A program made the translations under genes and the position numbers. Below, in pieces: positions 9,120 to 18,552 of a stretch of 64,000 nt of DNA. The DNA is taken from NCBI RefSeq assembly GCF_019226825.1, contig NZ_CP076642.1, positions 1,346,507-1,410,506 on the forward strand. The letters run 5' to 3'. Position 1 is the first letter of the stretch. Each line of letters opens with the position of its first letter. The notes beneath the pieces were generated by a model. The model did no database searches and had not been told where the DNA came from. It saw nothing but the letters and a program-made list of their open reading frames with translations. The stretch comes from Vibrio ostreae. GTDB taxonomy: Bacteria > Pseudomonadota > Gammaproteobacteria > Enterobacterales > Vibrionaceae.

Positions 9120-10034
9120 ATGTCATTACGAGACAGATTCCTGGCCCTGGCGATTGTGCTGGTCTGGGGTGTGAACTTCGTGGTTATCAAAGTCGGATTA
9201 CAGGGGATGCCACCGCTGCTGCTGGCAGGCTTGCGGTTTGCTTTGGTGGCCTTTCCTGCCCTGCTGTTTATCAAGCGTCCCACCTTACCGCTGAAATGGC
9301 TGGTGGCCTACGGACTGACCATCAGTTTTGGTCAGTTTGCCTTATTGTTCTGGGCGCTGAGTATCGGCCTTGCCGCAGGATTAGCTTCGTTGCTGTTACA
9401 GGCGCAGGCTTTTATTACTCTGGCGTTTGGTTGTGTGCTGTTGAAAGAAAAAATTCGTCGCCATAATGTGATAGCGGTCATCACTGCGGGAGCGGGGATT
9501 TATCTGCTCGCAGTGGCGCAAGGCGCGGGAACCGCATCACTGACAGCTGCTACCTTGCTGTTAATCATCGGCGCGGCCACCTGTTGGGCATTGGGTAACA
9601 TCACCAATAAGGTGATCATGCAAAACTACGCCGTTCCGACCATGTCTTTGATCGTGTGGAGTGCGTTAGTACCAATGTTCACGTTTGCTGTTGCTTCACT
9701 CTGGATTGAAGGACCTCAGACCATTGCTGAGTCGCTGCTCAATATGCAGTGGCATAATTTGTTCTCGGTGGTTTACCTTTCTTTACTTGCCACGATCGTC
9801 GGATATGGCGGCTGGAGCTACTTGTTGAGCCGTTATCCCACCGCATTGGTTGCTCCGCTTTCGTTGCTGGTTCCGGTATTCGGACTACTGAGCGCCTGGC
9901 TGCTGCTGGATGAGAGCCTTACTCTGTATCAAATCGCAGGCGTAGTGGTCATTGCGGTCGGGCTGGTGATTAACGTTTTTGGCCAGCGTTGGTTTGGTCG
10001 CCAAGCTGAGCCGGCTTCTTCTCTGGCCAGATAA
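9120..10034 (+). CDS. EamA-family (DMT superfamily) transporter
   Basis: A 304-residue inner-membrane protein with ten hydrophobic helices arranged as two EamA repeats (about residues 5-135 and 150-290). Diagnostic stretches are VWGVNFVVIKVGL at the start and a second-repeat end with SLLVPVFGLLSAWLLLDE. The family exports amino acids or metabolites, for example EamA of E. coli which exports cysteine and O-acetylserine. The exact substrate is not decidable. AAGGATA stands 5 bases before the ATG. It is transcribed alone, with no evident operon partner. Confidence 0.87.
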   Translation: MSLRDRFLALAIVLVWGVNFVVIKVGLQGMPPLLLAGLRFALVAFPALLFIKRPTLPLKWLVAYGLTISFGQFALLFWALSIGLAAGLASLLLQAQAFITLAFGCVLLKEKIRRHNVIAVITAGAGIYLLAVAQGAGTASLTAATLLLIIGAATCWALGNITNKVIMQNYAVPTMSLIVWSALVPMFTFAVASLWIEGPQTIAESLLNMQWHNLFSVVYLSLLATIVGYGGWSYLLSRYPTALVAPLSLLVPVFGLLSAWLLLDESLTLYQIAGVVVIAVGLVINVFGQRWFGRQAEPASSLAR

Positions 10035-10130
10035 TCCATCGATATACGGATGAGACAACGTGGTCGGAAAGGGCAAGCGACTCGATCCTTAATGAATTCT
10101 TTACTATTTTAAGACGTGGAGGCAAAAATA

Positions 10131-10499
10131 ATGACAGAGAATAAACGACCGGTAAATTCCCATCGCGCTTACCATGCTCATGTGTACTTTGATGCGCAAA
10201 CGCTGGAGTTTGCCTCACGACTGGTGCATGAAGCGGGGGAGCGTTTCCCTGTGAAAATCGGTCGGGTGCACGAAAAACTGGTGGGCCCTCACCCGAAATG
10301 GAGTTGCCAGATTAAGTTTACTTCACACGATTTCGATCAGTTAGTGCCTTGGTTGGACGAAAACCGTAATGGTTTGTCGGTACTGGTTCATGCGCTAACC
10401 GGTGATGAAATCGAAGATCATACTCTGTATGCCTGGTGGCTGGGTGACAGCCTGAAACTGGACCTGTCGGTATTTGACAGCTCTTCGATTGAAGACTGA
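10131..10499 (+). CDS. DOPA 4,5-dioxygenase family protein
   Basis: A 122-residue cytosolic protein of the small DOPA-dioxygenase-like family (ferredoxin-like fold). Conserved histidines are seen in AYHAHVYF near the N-terminus, in VGPHPKWS (mid) and in LVHALTGDE. In fungi and plants relatives cleave catechols; the role of the bacterial homologues is unclear. I start at ATG 10131 because GTGGAGG, 8 bases upstream, is a strong ribosome-binding site; a GTG at 10116 lies within that site. The gene is convergent with the amidase gene at 10643. Confidence 0.85.
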   Translation: MTENKRPVNSHRAYHAHVYFDAQTLEFASRLVHEAGERFPVKIGRVHEKLVGPHPKWSCQIKFTSHDFDQLVPWLDENRNGLSVLVHALTGDEIEDHTLYAWWLGDSLKLDLSVFDSSSIED

Positions 10500-10642
10500 G
10501 TTGCAGCGCTTGGGGCCAAAGCCACTGAGTTACAGAGGCAAAGCGCCGCATTACGGCTCGTTTTGATGTTATTGCCAATCACCGCATTGAACTGGCGGTC
10601 ACTTTCACTTCTGCATCCTGGGTAAATACTTCACCCATACGC

Positions 10643-11305
10643 TCAGCCTGAGCGCACCAGCCAGCGAAACAGCTTAAATTGGCTGGGAAGATAAAACAGA
10701 TATTCAGGGTGCCACTGCACGCCGTAGATAGGCTTTTCTTGATTACTTTCAATTGCCTGAGTGAATTGGTCAAGATCTCGACCGACGACGCGCAGGCCAT
10801 TACCGACATCCTTGATCGCCTGATGATGCAGGCTGTTGACCCGTAATTTCGATTTGCCACACAAGGCAAACAAATGTGAGTCTGTATCGACAAAGACTTG
10901 CTTGGTTGGCAGCAGGCCCGGGCGGTTATAGGTTCGTTTGCGCAATACGGAAATATCGGAATATAAGTTGCCGCCGAGAACGACATTGATTAGTTGCGAG
11001 CCGCGACATATCCCTAATAAGGGAGTATTGCGTTCTAATGCCCACTTGATCCAACGTATCTCTAATGTGTCCCGCTCGGGGTCAAACTCATCTTTTTCAC
11101 TGGCTTGGCCTCCATAGTGCTCGGGATCGATATCATCGCCCCCGCCCACGATCAGACCATCCAGTGGCTGACCGGACCAATGATGTTTAACGCTAATCCT
11201 TTCTGCTTGAGCGCCGGCAAGTGCCAGCGCCAGCTTCGTGCACCACCAGGAGGGTGACCAACTGCGATGGTTACCGGTTACTCCAATTCTCGGCTTTTTA
11301 TCCAC
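10643..11305 (-). CDS. Class I glutamine amidotransferase-like hydrolase (peptidase C26, PuuD-like)
   Basis: The 220-residue protein shows the C26 triad: nucleophile Cys100 in LLGICRGSQ and His/Glu in VQWHPEY near the C-terminus. The family includes gamma-glutamyl-GABA hydrolase. It overlaps the upstream amidoligase gene, so both are one transcription unit. I take the GTG at 11305 as start because AAGGAAG precedes it by 7 bases; an ATG seven codons earlier (11326) is possible. An amidase beside an amidoligase suggests a matched pair making and removing an amide or isopeptide bond. The substrate is unknown. Confidence 0.85.
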   Translation of the reverse strand: MDKKPRIGVTGNHRSWSPSWWCTKLALALAGAQAERISVKHHWSGQPLDGLIVGGGDDIDPEHYGGQASEKDEFDPERDTLEIRWIKWALERNTPLLGICRGSQLINVVLGGNLYSDISVLRKRTYNRPGLLPTKQVFVDTDSHLFALCGKSKLRVNSLHHQAIKDVGNGLRVVGRDLDQFTQAIESNQEKPIYGVQWHPEYLFYLPSQFKLFRWLVRSG

Positions 11306-12255
11306 TGTTTGACTTCCTTGATCCAATCATTGCGTTTCACGCCGATTACAGGCAGAGACATTGCTTTAAAGCGGCGGGCTAAAAAGTTTAACGCTTCTGG
11401 GTCTGCTGCCAATACCTCAACTAAATGCCAGATGTTCCATGAGCTTGCAAAACTCCAGTGGGTATTCTCGATCAAGCAGTCGGGCAGGCGATAATGAAAT
11501 GTAGGTCTTGGATTAATTTTGGTGTCTTTGACCGTCTGCTTGACTTTGTCTTGGTCAATGGACGCAAACAGCGGCAGCATATCCAAAGCGCGGTTGCGAC
11601 TTGGATTATGTTCCAGGTAATCATCCATCAGCTCATCGATAGTCTGGTACTGTTTGGTGAGCAGTACTTCAACGTAATCTTCAGTATACAACTGGATATA
11701 CGGGCTGATTTTGCGGGATACGTTAACGTCATGCGCTTTGTCGAGGCACCACTGTAATAGTCCGAACGATTTCAGATAGGCATGCAGGGTGTGAACATCT
11801 AATGATGGGGTTTCCGGATTAATGTGAACACCAAAAGCGGCGATGACAGAATCATCTGTACCTTTTGCCCCGGCATTTCTCAGGGCTGGTATCAGTTTAT
11901 CTAAATGATCCAGTTTATCGAGAGGGAATGGAGGAGTAACTATTTCTATAGGTACCACTGATAGAGCAATTTTGTGTAAAAAATCGACCCACTCGTGTCC
12001 GTGATCCTTAAGCTTGGCTTCCAGCGCGGTGTTCTTGAGGAACTCCCAGTCTAACTCAACTTTAAACTTGCCATATTCTGGGGTCTGCAAGTCATACTCA
12101 ACCGCGGACTTCTTCTCTAGCTCACCGCCGAAAGTATCCTGCATAATTTGTGTCACTGCGCTGATTGTCAGCCCGGTAAACTCGATTTCGAACCCAACAC
12201 GGCGGGTAGCGCCATCGTCGGTCGTTGTTAAAGGCGGAGTTTTAAAAGCCATCAT
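11278..12255 (-). CDS. Amidoligase-family enzyme (glutamine-synthetase-like fold)
   Basis: A 325-residue protein with the N-terminal signature RRVGFEIEF, the metal-binding strand of the amidoligase_2 family, which is related to glutamine synthetase and glutamate-cysteine ligase. IHTPPF-type sequence is replaced here by IVTPPFPL, and AFGVHINPE supplies a second conserved strand. The family is predicted to form amide bonds using ATP, possibly on peptides or cell-wall components. The start is ATG 12255 behind GTGGAGG. The downstream C26 amidase overlaps its end by 28 bases, a strongly coupled pair. No transport or cell-wall gene lies in the same operon to indicate the substrate. Confidence 0.82.
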   Translation of the reverse strand: MMAFKTPPLTTTDDGATRRVGFEIEFTGLTISAVTQIMQDTFGGELEKKSAVEYDLQTPEYGKFKVELDWEFLKNTALEAKLKDHGHEWVDFLHKIALSVVPIEIVTPPFPLDKLDHLDKLIPALRNAGAKGTDDSVIAAFGVHINPETPSLDVHTLHAYLKSFGLLQWCLDKAHDVNVSRKISPYIQLYTEDYVEVLLTKQYQTIDELMDDYLEHNPSRNRALDMLPLFASIDQDKVKQTVKDTKINPRPTFHYRLPDCLIENTHWSFASSWNIWHLVEVLAADPEALNFLARRFKAMSLPVIGVKRNDWIKEVKQWIKSRELE

Positions 12256-12400
12256 TGCCTCCACTCGTTGATTGGGGAATAGACTTTGACCGTTATACGA
12301 AAGATTACTCTAAAACCATGACAAAAAATGTGAAACTTTACAAGGCGGTATGTATCGAGATTGCGTATAGCGCAATCATACATTGGTGTAGCGATTAACT

Positions 12401-12419
12401 GATAATGATTTTCATTGCG
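12401..12419 (+). promoter_or_regulatory. Fur box upstream of the substrate-binding protein gene
   Basis: GATAATGATTTTCATTGCG matches most of the 19-bp Fur consensus (GATAATGATAATCATTATC). It lies about 100 bases before the start of the ABC substrate-binding protein and well placed to repress its promoter when iron is plentiful. It is also about 150 bases from the divergent amidoligase start, so an effect on that gene is possible. Confidence 0.75.
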
Positions 12420-12501
12420 GCCATTTATAATGTGATGCATAATCACTGACAATTTTAGTCATATCAATGCTATTCGCTTTAACCTGAAGATGGAATTTTC
12501 G

Positions 12502-13586
12502 ATGCTCAGAAAGCTTTTACTTCTTATCTCCCTGACGACCAGTTCTTTTGCCTTTTCAGCGGTGACGACCGTCACTGATGTTCTGGGGCGCGAGGTGACA
12601 TTCGATGCCCCCGCCAAACGGGTTATTGTCGGTTTTTATCCTGAAGATTATATGGCTATCGGTACGGAAGCGGCATACGACAATGTCGTCGGTATGTCTA
12701 AATATATCTGGCAGGCCAGGGCGATGAACTGGGAGATGTACGTTAAGCACCGTCCATCATTAGACGACATTCCGGAGATTGGCCGGGTGGACACCAACGC
12801 GTTTTCTCTCGAAAAGGTGCTTGGGTTGCAGCCTGATCTGATCATGCTGGCCGATTGGCAATATAAAGCGTTGTCGTCAGAAATGGAACGCTTAGAACAA
12901 ATCGGTATACCAGTGGTCGTGGTCGATTACAATGCGCAGACGGTTGAGCGGCATGTGAAAAGTACCCGTTTGATTGGCGAGATTACCGGTCAGCAGGCGC
13001 GTGCTGAAAAGATTGCCACTGAATATCAGGATAATGTGGCGATGATTTCACAGCGATTGGAGAAAGCCGGCCTTGCGAAGCCGACGATCTACACGGAATT
13101 TGGCGCCAATGGCGTGGCTGATATTGGTTACACCTTTGGTAAGAATATGTGGGGGCGATCAGCACCACGGCTGGTGGTGAGAACATCTCTAAGCCGTTTG
13201 TCGAATGGTGGGGTAAACTCAACCCGGAACAGATCATTGCCAGCAACCCGGATGTGATTGTGATTACCGGTTATGAAACCAGCAGTGCTGACAACGGGAT
13301 GAAGATAGGGCAGGGTGTGCAAGAGCAGGTCTCGCAGCGGGCTTTAGCAGGGTTTAAACAGCGTTTGGGCTGGTCGTCACTGAATGCGGTGAAAAATAAT
13401 CGCATGTACGCTGCGTATCACGGCGCATGCCGAACGATTATGGATGGCGCAATGATTCAGTTTTACGCCAAAGCTCTGTATCCGGAGTTGTTTGCAGATT
13501 TGAACCCGGAGCAGGCTTACCTGCAATTCTATGAAAAGTATCTGCCGGTTGTTCCGCAAGGGACGTTTATGACTAAACTTCCTTAA
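12502..13586 (+). CDS. Iron-regulated ABC transporter substrate-binding protein (FepB/BtuF fold), frame-broken
   Basis: A signal peptide (LRKLLLLISLTTSSFAFSA) is followed by a class III periplasmic binding domain: VTDVLGREVTF at the mature N-terminus and ASNPDVIVITG near the C-terminal lobe. Such proteins deliver ferric siderophores, haem or cobalamin to an ABC importer. The frame breaks at about 13151-13155: adding one G to GGGGG joins KNMWG to AISTTAGGE and restores about 361 residues, so this is probably a sequencing error. No permease or ATPase gene is adjacent, and the Fur box suggests an iron substrate. ATG 12490 is an alternative start. Confidence 0.8.
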
Positions 13587-13741
13587 GTTAAGTGGTCGTA
13601 GATTAAATGGATAATGATCCTGCTCGTACGCTGCGGGCAGGAGGCGGATAGCGTGACGCCACGGTATGCGGTCTCTGCTGGAAGGCAACAATATTCCTAT
13701 CAACCATAGCGCTGGCGTTTTACGATGTCTACTGGTGTGTA

Positions 13742-13773
13742 CAAAAACGGCCACGTCTCAATGACGTGGCCGC
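13742..13773 (-). terminator. Terminator of the 142-residue lipoprotein gene
   Basis: On the minus strand a 10-bp stem (CGGCCACGTC / GACGTGGCCG) with a five-base loop is followed by TTTTTGT. It starts about 15 bases after the stop of the lipoprotein gene. Confidence 0.8.
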
Positions 13774-13787
13774 TGCGCAAAATAGGT

Positions 13788-14216
13788 TTAACCTGCTTGC
13801 ACTGGAGTTGCTTCGCTGTTGTTAACGTAGAAGCTGAGCTCGTCGATAGAGTTGGCCTGATAAGATTGTAAATCTTTGGCCGCAATATGCTGACCGGTCT
13901 TATCCGACACGATTTTGGCAATCGCATCCATCCGTTGCGACTCGTCAAGCTGTTTCAGCATGTTGAGCTCATCTTCGTCCAGATCAATCGAGGCTGAATT
14001 TGGCAGATAAATGGTGCCGTAATAGAAGTCAACGCCAAACGCGATTAGCCCGGGAACAATGAACAGGATTAAGCCCGCAGCGTCGAGAATCGCGATCGCC
14101 GGGTCGATTTTACCGCCGCGCTGTCCTTCCCGCTCCGGGTGCAGCAATACCCCGCATCCACTTAGCTGAGTAACTAAAATAGCAATAAAAGCAGACATTA
14201 ACGTTTTATTTTTCAT
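13788..14216 (-). CDS. Hypothetical lipoprotein with a membrane hairpin
   Basis: A 142-residue protein with a lipoprotein signal peptide ending in the lipobox LSGC (Cys21). A hydrophobic stretch, AAGLILFIVPGLIAFGVDF, lies at residues about 50-68. The C-terminal half is acidic and helical (SIDLDEDELNMLKQLDESQR) and reads like a degradation- or dimerisation-type helical domain. The arrangement is reminiscent of small YceK/YidQ-like lipoproteins, but I cannot assign it. It has its own terminator and no operon partner. Confidence 0.7.
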   Translation of the reverse strand: MKNKTLMSAFIAILVTQLSGCGVLLHPEREGQRGGKIDPAIAILDAAGLILFIVPGLIAFGVDFYYGTIYLPNSASIDLDEDELNMLKQLDESQRMDAIAKIVSDKTGQHIAAKDLQSYQANSIDELSFYVNNSEATPVQAG

Positions 14217-14348
14217 TGGCTCTCCTTAAGTTTTGCGCTCAAGTCATCATCTCAAAGGTTGTTTCAATCATAGGTCAGATTAATCAAGTTTTATCAGCAA
14301 ACCATCAGCTTTACGTATGTTTTTGATGGATTGGCTCATTGTTCAGGC

Positions 14349-16210
14349 TCAATAATAATAGTAAGCACTGAGGCGCGAGCTTACTTCTTCCTGATGCCAT
14401 TGCTGATAATTCAGGCTGGCCCTGAAAGCGAAATTAGGCCGTACGCTCCAGTTCCAGGTCGCATTTACGGAGAAATGGTCATCGACCTCATCGCCTGCCA
14501 AAGCAATCCAGGCTGCATTCAAACCCAGTCTCTGGCGGTTATTGATCGAGTAGAATAGCCCTGACTGCAGACCGGCCCCGGCGATAACATCATAACCGGT
14601 TAATCTGCCCTGACTGAGTTCGCCTTTCAGCAGGGTATAGAAATGTAATCCATCAGCCTGTCCCCAGGCTTTGCCTGCTCCGCCTTCGACAAACCAGCGG
14701 CTGTCGGTATTGGCATCGGGTCGGTCGAAGCCGATTTTTAATCCCCATGCCAGGCTGTCAAATACTCGGTTGCTGGGCGCCAAGGCCAGTACGTCGATGA
14801 TATTGAGATGATCGAGCCGGCTGGTGCCGCTGTCGTCGAGACTCAGTTTAGTGTCGAGGAAGTTAATTTGCGCGCCGGGAATAAAGCCATCCAGCGCATC
14901 GTACATGTCGTGGTAAGCCGGACGCCACTCGACAGATGTTGAGTGGGTTTGCTGCTGATACAGATTACGCGCGACGCCGACACGAGCTGACCCGTGTCCC
15001 TGTTCCGGTGACGTTTCCGGCCGCACCACCGAGGGAAAAGGGGATTCTCGGTTGATCTGACTGCGCTTGATCAAGATTTGGGTCAGTTGTTTGGCGGTTA
15101 TATCGCGTTCAAGGCCGTCATCGTAAAGTTCAAAATTAAGCCATTCATATGCGAATTCGAGAATTGCCGCCCGCTCTGACTCAGTAAACTCGGCTTTGGA
15201 AGGGTAAATACCTTGCTCTTTCAGGCGCCGCGTGGCGAGGTAAATACGCTCGCTGACCAGATCCGATTCATGATTCAGCCGGGTACCAAACGCAGCCCGA
15301 TAGTGCGGAGGCTGAGTTAATCCGGCTTCAACCAGAACTTTCACCGTATCGGAAGGAATGGCGGTGACCGGAAACTGACTGACTAAATCGAGATTCTGAT
15401 TGGCCAGTTGCAGCAGAGCCAATAATTGATAAGAGCAGTTTTCGTCCAGGAAGTAGTAGTCGAACTCGGCTTGTTCCATTTCCCACAGATGAAGCAAAAT
15501 TCTATCCACTTCTTCAGCGGTGAAATTGAGCGGGTATTCCCAGATATCCCGCGACTCGATATCGTTATATTCACGCACTTTTTTGTAGTACGGCATGACG
15601 GTAAAGCGGCTTGGATATGCGCCAACCAATCCTTTGAGTGCATAAAGGGCCGGATTATCTGCGCTGTCCGGTTCTGCGGCAAAGTTGATCGCATAAGCGA
15701 CCAGTGCATTGTTCTGGTTCTGATTCTTGGCATCGACCCGTAGCAGGGTATGGCCAAACATGGACGAAGGATTATTCATAAAGGCAGTTGGAAACACCAG
15801 GGTCAGTTTTTCCGGATCCATCGCCTGCTGCCACTTTTTTAATTCAGGGCAATTTAACTCAGGCGGTGCCTTGCCTTGTTGTTGTTCCAGCCATTGATAA
15901 CGGGCCGGAAACGTGCAGCGCGCCTGATGGCGGCTTTGCGCTGGGCCCTGATACAGCGCCTGAATCGTTGCTTGAAGCTCCTGCGCAGGTTGATGTTTGC
16001 CCTGCGATGCTAAAAAAAGCTATCCGAATCAATGGTGCTGACGTAACCGCCGCTCAGCGCGGGCAGGTAATGGCCCAATTTGAGCCAATAGTTATCCTGG
16101 CTTAAGGCTATGACGTTCAGTTCAGGTAACGGTCCGGGCTCTACGGAGGCAAAGCTCAGGGACGAATGTAATCCGCCCAGTAATATGAAAATACAACGCT
16201 TCCACTGCAT
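14349..16210 (-). CDS. DUF4105 (Lnb-type) periplasmic/outer-membrane protein, frame-broken
   Basis: A signal peptide (CIFILLGGLHSSLSFAS) opens the gene at 16210. The conserved DUF4105 core follows, with SSMFGHTLLRVD and FDYYFLDENCSYQLL; the His and the DENCS cysteine are the hallmark residues. The C-terminus looks like a beta-barrel, ending in aromatic strands (LSAYYYY). The frame stops after DSDSFF; adding one T to the run of seven near 16012-16018 continues it through LASQGKHQP and into the long downstream frame, giving about 620 residues. It follows the DUF3015 gene on the same strand by 70 bases, a pairing common in Vibrio and Shewanella. The biochemical role is unknown. Confidence 0.78.
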
Positions 16211-16280
16211 AACGACTCTTGAAATAAAAAGGTGCCTCGTTGTTGCAACGAGGCACAGAAGGGTAAGACGAAAGAAGCGG

Positions 16281-16766
16281 TTACATTGCGTAGCCAGACA
16301 GCTTAGAATCGTTCGACATCAATGTGTTGAGGTTATTCAGTACCTCATTAGAGGTGACGTTTTCAGAACGATAAACCACGGCAAAATTTTGTTTCGCCAT
16401 GGTGTTGAAGGTTGCTTTATCTTCATTCGGGATGCCCCAGACTTCAGACAAGGTTGCCAGTGTTTCACCCTGACCTTTGGCCATATCACGTGCCAGATTG
16501 TCCATGTTACCGTCAATAAACATCGCCAGCTTCTGACGTGAATCAATCGTGCCGGTACCATCACAGCCCAGAGTTCCGAATGTGATACCAAAGGTTTGGT
16601 TGCCTGATGTACCGTTGGTTGTCGCGCCGAGCACTTTGACCACTTTTCCGGATTTACCGTCAAAAATCATGGTACCCAAACCACAGCCAATATCATCATC
16701 AGCCATAACCGCCTGAGCAAACGGCAAGGTAGAGAGTAACGTAGCCACTGCGAATAACTTTTTCAT
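16281..16766 (-). CDS. DUF3015 family periplasmic protein
   Basis: This 161-residue protein has a signal peptide (MKKLFAVATLLSTLPFAQA) and the DUF3015 pattern of CGLGTMIF at the mature N-terminus, then NQTFGITFGTLGCDGT. Two cysteines could form a disulfide. The function of the family is not known. It is the first gene of a two-gene unit with the DUF4105 gene, separated by 70 bases. Confidence 0.85.
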   Translation of the reverse strand: MKKLFAVATLLSTLPFAQAVMADDDIGCGLGTMIFDGKSGKVVKVLGATTNGTSGNQTFGITFGTLGCDGTGTIDSRQKLAMFIDGNMDNLARDMAKGQGETLATLSEVWGIPNEDKATFNTMAKQNFAVVYRSENVTSNEVLNNLNTLMSNDSKLSGYAM

Positions 16767-17163
16767 ATTAATAATCCCTTAGTTCGGTCAAAAAGTGGTG
16801 GTCATAAAACGTATTACCACTAAATGAAGATAGGAAAAAGTCGGTGATATTCCAATGTCATGTTGGCGAAATGGGATTAAAATCAAAGCGATTTGGCAAA
16901 TATTGCCCTGAATATGTCGCGAATAGTGTGAGCTGTTTTTTAAACGGCGTACGGTTAAATAGAAATAAAACGCACAAGATCAATGAAAATTTATATGGGG
17001 AAAGTTGCATTTGACCCAGCTCTGAGTCAGTTTTGTTGGATAATTATTCCTTGTCAGGGAGTGAAAATAGTCATTTATCACAGTTTACGTCAGGCGACTT
17101 TTATTGTGTAATTACGCCTTTGCTTTTTTTAGTCGTTTACACTATCAACACACAAGGAAAGAA
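16767..17163. other. Intergenic region between DUF3015 and the DAACS symporter
   Basis: About 400 AT-rich bases carrying the divergent promoters of the DUF3015 and symporter genes. I see no further gene and no clear operator. Confidence 0.5.
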
Positions 17164-18411
17164 ATGGACAATCAAGTACAGTCATCCCGTCAGGGTTTTT
17201 GGTCAGGCATGGCGCTGTGGAAAAAAATCCTGATTGGTATGGTGGCCGGTATTATCGTTGGTGCGCTGATGGGCCCGAGTGCTGCATTGCTTAAGCCAAT
17301 CGGTACTCTCTTTATTAACGCGATTAAAATGTTGATCGTGCCTTTGGTGTTCTGTTCTCTGATCGTTGGTATTACATCGATGAAAGACACCCGCAAGATG
17401 GGGCGTATTGGCGTCAAAGCCGTGGTGTTGTATTTGGGAACGACCGCCGTTGCGATTGCCATTGGTCTTGGCCTTTCTGCTCTGCTTGAACCTGGCGCCG
17501 GACTGAACATGGTTGCGAAAGATCTTGATGATGCTGGTAAGAGTGCGCCCCCGCTGGTGCAGACGCTGCTGGCGATGATCCCGCAAAACCCGGTCAATGC
17601 TCTGGCGGCGGGTAACATTCTGCAAATCATCGTTTTTGCGGTTGGTCTTGGTGTTTCCCTGGTGTTGGTGGGTGAAAAAGGTGAACCGGCAGTGAAACTG
17701 TTTGAGAGCCTGGCGGAAGCCATGTACAAGCTGACTGAACTGGTGATGAAACTGGCTCCGTACGGCATCTTTGGTCTGATGGCCTGGGTTGCCGGTACTT
17801 ATGGTCTGGACGTCCTTCTGCCACTGATCAAAGTGATTGGTGCAGTGTACCTGGGTGCGCTGATCCATGTGTTGGTGTTCTATTCCGGCGTGCTGAGCGT
17901 GCTGGGTCGACTGAACCCAATCAAATATCTGCGTGCGATTACTAACCCTGCAGCGGTTGCGTTTACCACATCGAGCAGTTCAGGTACCTTGCCTGCGACA
18001 ATTAAAGCGACTCGCCAGGACATGGGTGTGTCTGAAGGTGTGTCGAGTTTTGTTCTGCCGCTGGGGGCAACCATTAACATGGATGGTACGGCACTCTACC
18101 AAGGTGTGTGCGCGCTGTTCATCGCGCAGGCATTTGGTATCGATCTGCAAACCTCAGACTACCTGACCATTATTCTGACCGCGACACTGGCATCGGTTGG
18201 TACTGCGGGTGTACCGGGTGCGGGTCTTATCATGTTGTCTCTGGTACTGAGCACGGTTGGCCTGCCTGTAGAGGGCCTGGCGATTGTGGCCGGTATTGAC
18301 CGTATTCTGGATATGGCGCGTACTACGATTAACGTTTGTGGTGACATGATGGTGGCCGTTCTGGTTGCGAAAAGCGAACGCGAACTGGACGAGAATGTCT
18401 ATAACAGTTAA
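17164..18411 (+). CDS. Dicarboxylate/amino acid:cation symporter (DAACS, GltP/DctA type)
   Basis: A 415-residue membrane protein of the DAACS family with eight helices and two re-entrant loops. The signature serine-rich loop TSSSSGTLPATIKA and the NMDGTALYQG motif, which line the substrate and sodium sites, are intact. Family members import glutamate, aspartate, serine or C4-dicarboxylates with Na+ or H+. The specific substrate is not decidable. I start at ATG 17164, which follows AAGGAAAG by 5 bases. A strong terminator follows at 18435. Confidence 0.9.
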   Translation: MDNQVQSSRQGFWSGMALWKKILIGMVAGIIVGALMGPSAALLKPIGTLFINAIKMLIVPLVFCSLIVGITSMKDTRKMGRIGVKAVVLYLGTTAVAIAIGLGLSALLEPGAGLNMVAKDLDDAGKSAPPLVQTLLAMIPQNPVNALAAGNILQIIVFAVGLGVSLVLVGEKGEPAVKLFESLAEAMYKLTELVMKLAPYGIFGLMAWVAGTYGLDVLLPLIKVIGAVYLGALIHVLVFYSGVLSVLGRLNPIKYLRAITNPAAVAFTTSSSSGTLPATIKATRQDMGVSEGVSSFVLPLGATINMDGTALYQGVCALFIAQAFGIDLQTSDYLTIILTATLASVGTAGVPGAGLIMLSLVLSTVGLPVEGLAIVAGIDRILDMARTTINVCGDMMVAVLVAKSERELDENVYNS

Positions 18412-18434
18412 TCAGCGCCACGCCTGATCTCTGC

Positions 18435-18463
18435 AAAGCCCCGGCCTGTGCCGGGGTTTTTAT
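18435..18463 (+). terminator. Terminator of the DAACS symporter gene
   Basis: A perfect 7-bp stem (CCCCGGC / GCCGGGG) with a four-base loop followed by TTTTTATT. Confidence 0.9.
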
Positions 18464-18552
18464 TATGCAATGAAAATAGCCTTTGAAAAGAAAAGAAATT
18501 TGATTTGTGCAGTGGTATCGTGGTCAGGCACAAAACCGAAACAGAGGTGATT

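Noticed and set aside
17190..17868. Two open frames of about 190-220 codons on the minus strand
   Set aside because: They are antisense shadows of the DAACS symporter gene, which has strong family motifs, a ribosome-binding site and a terminator.
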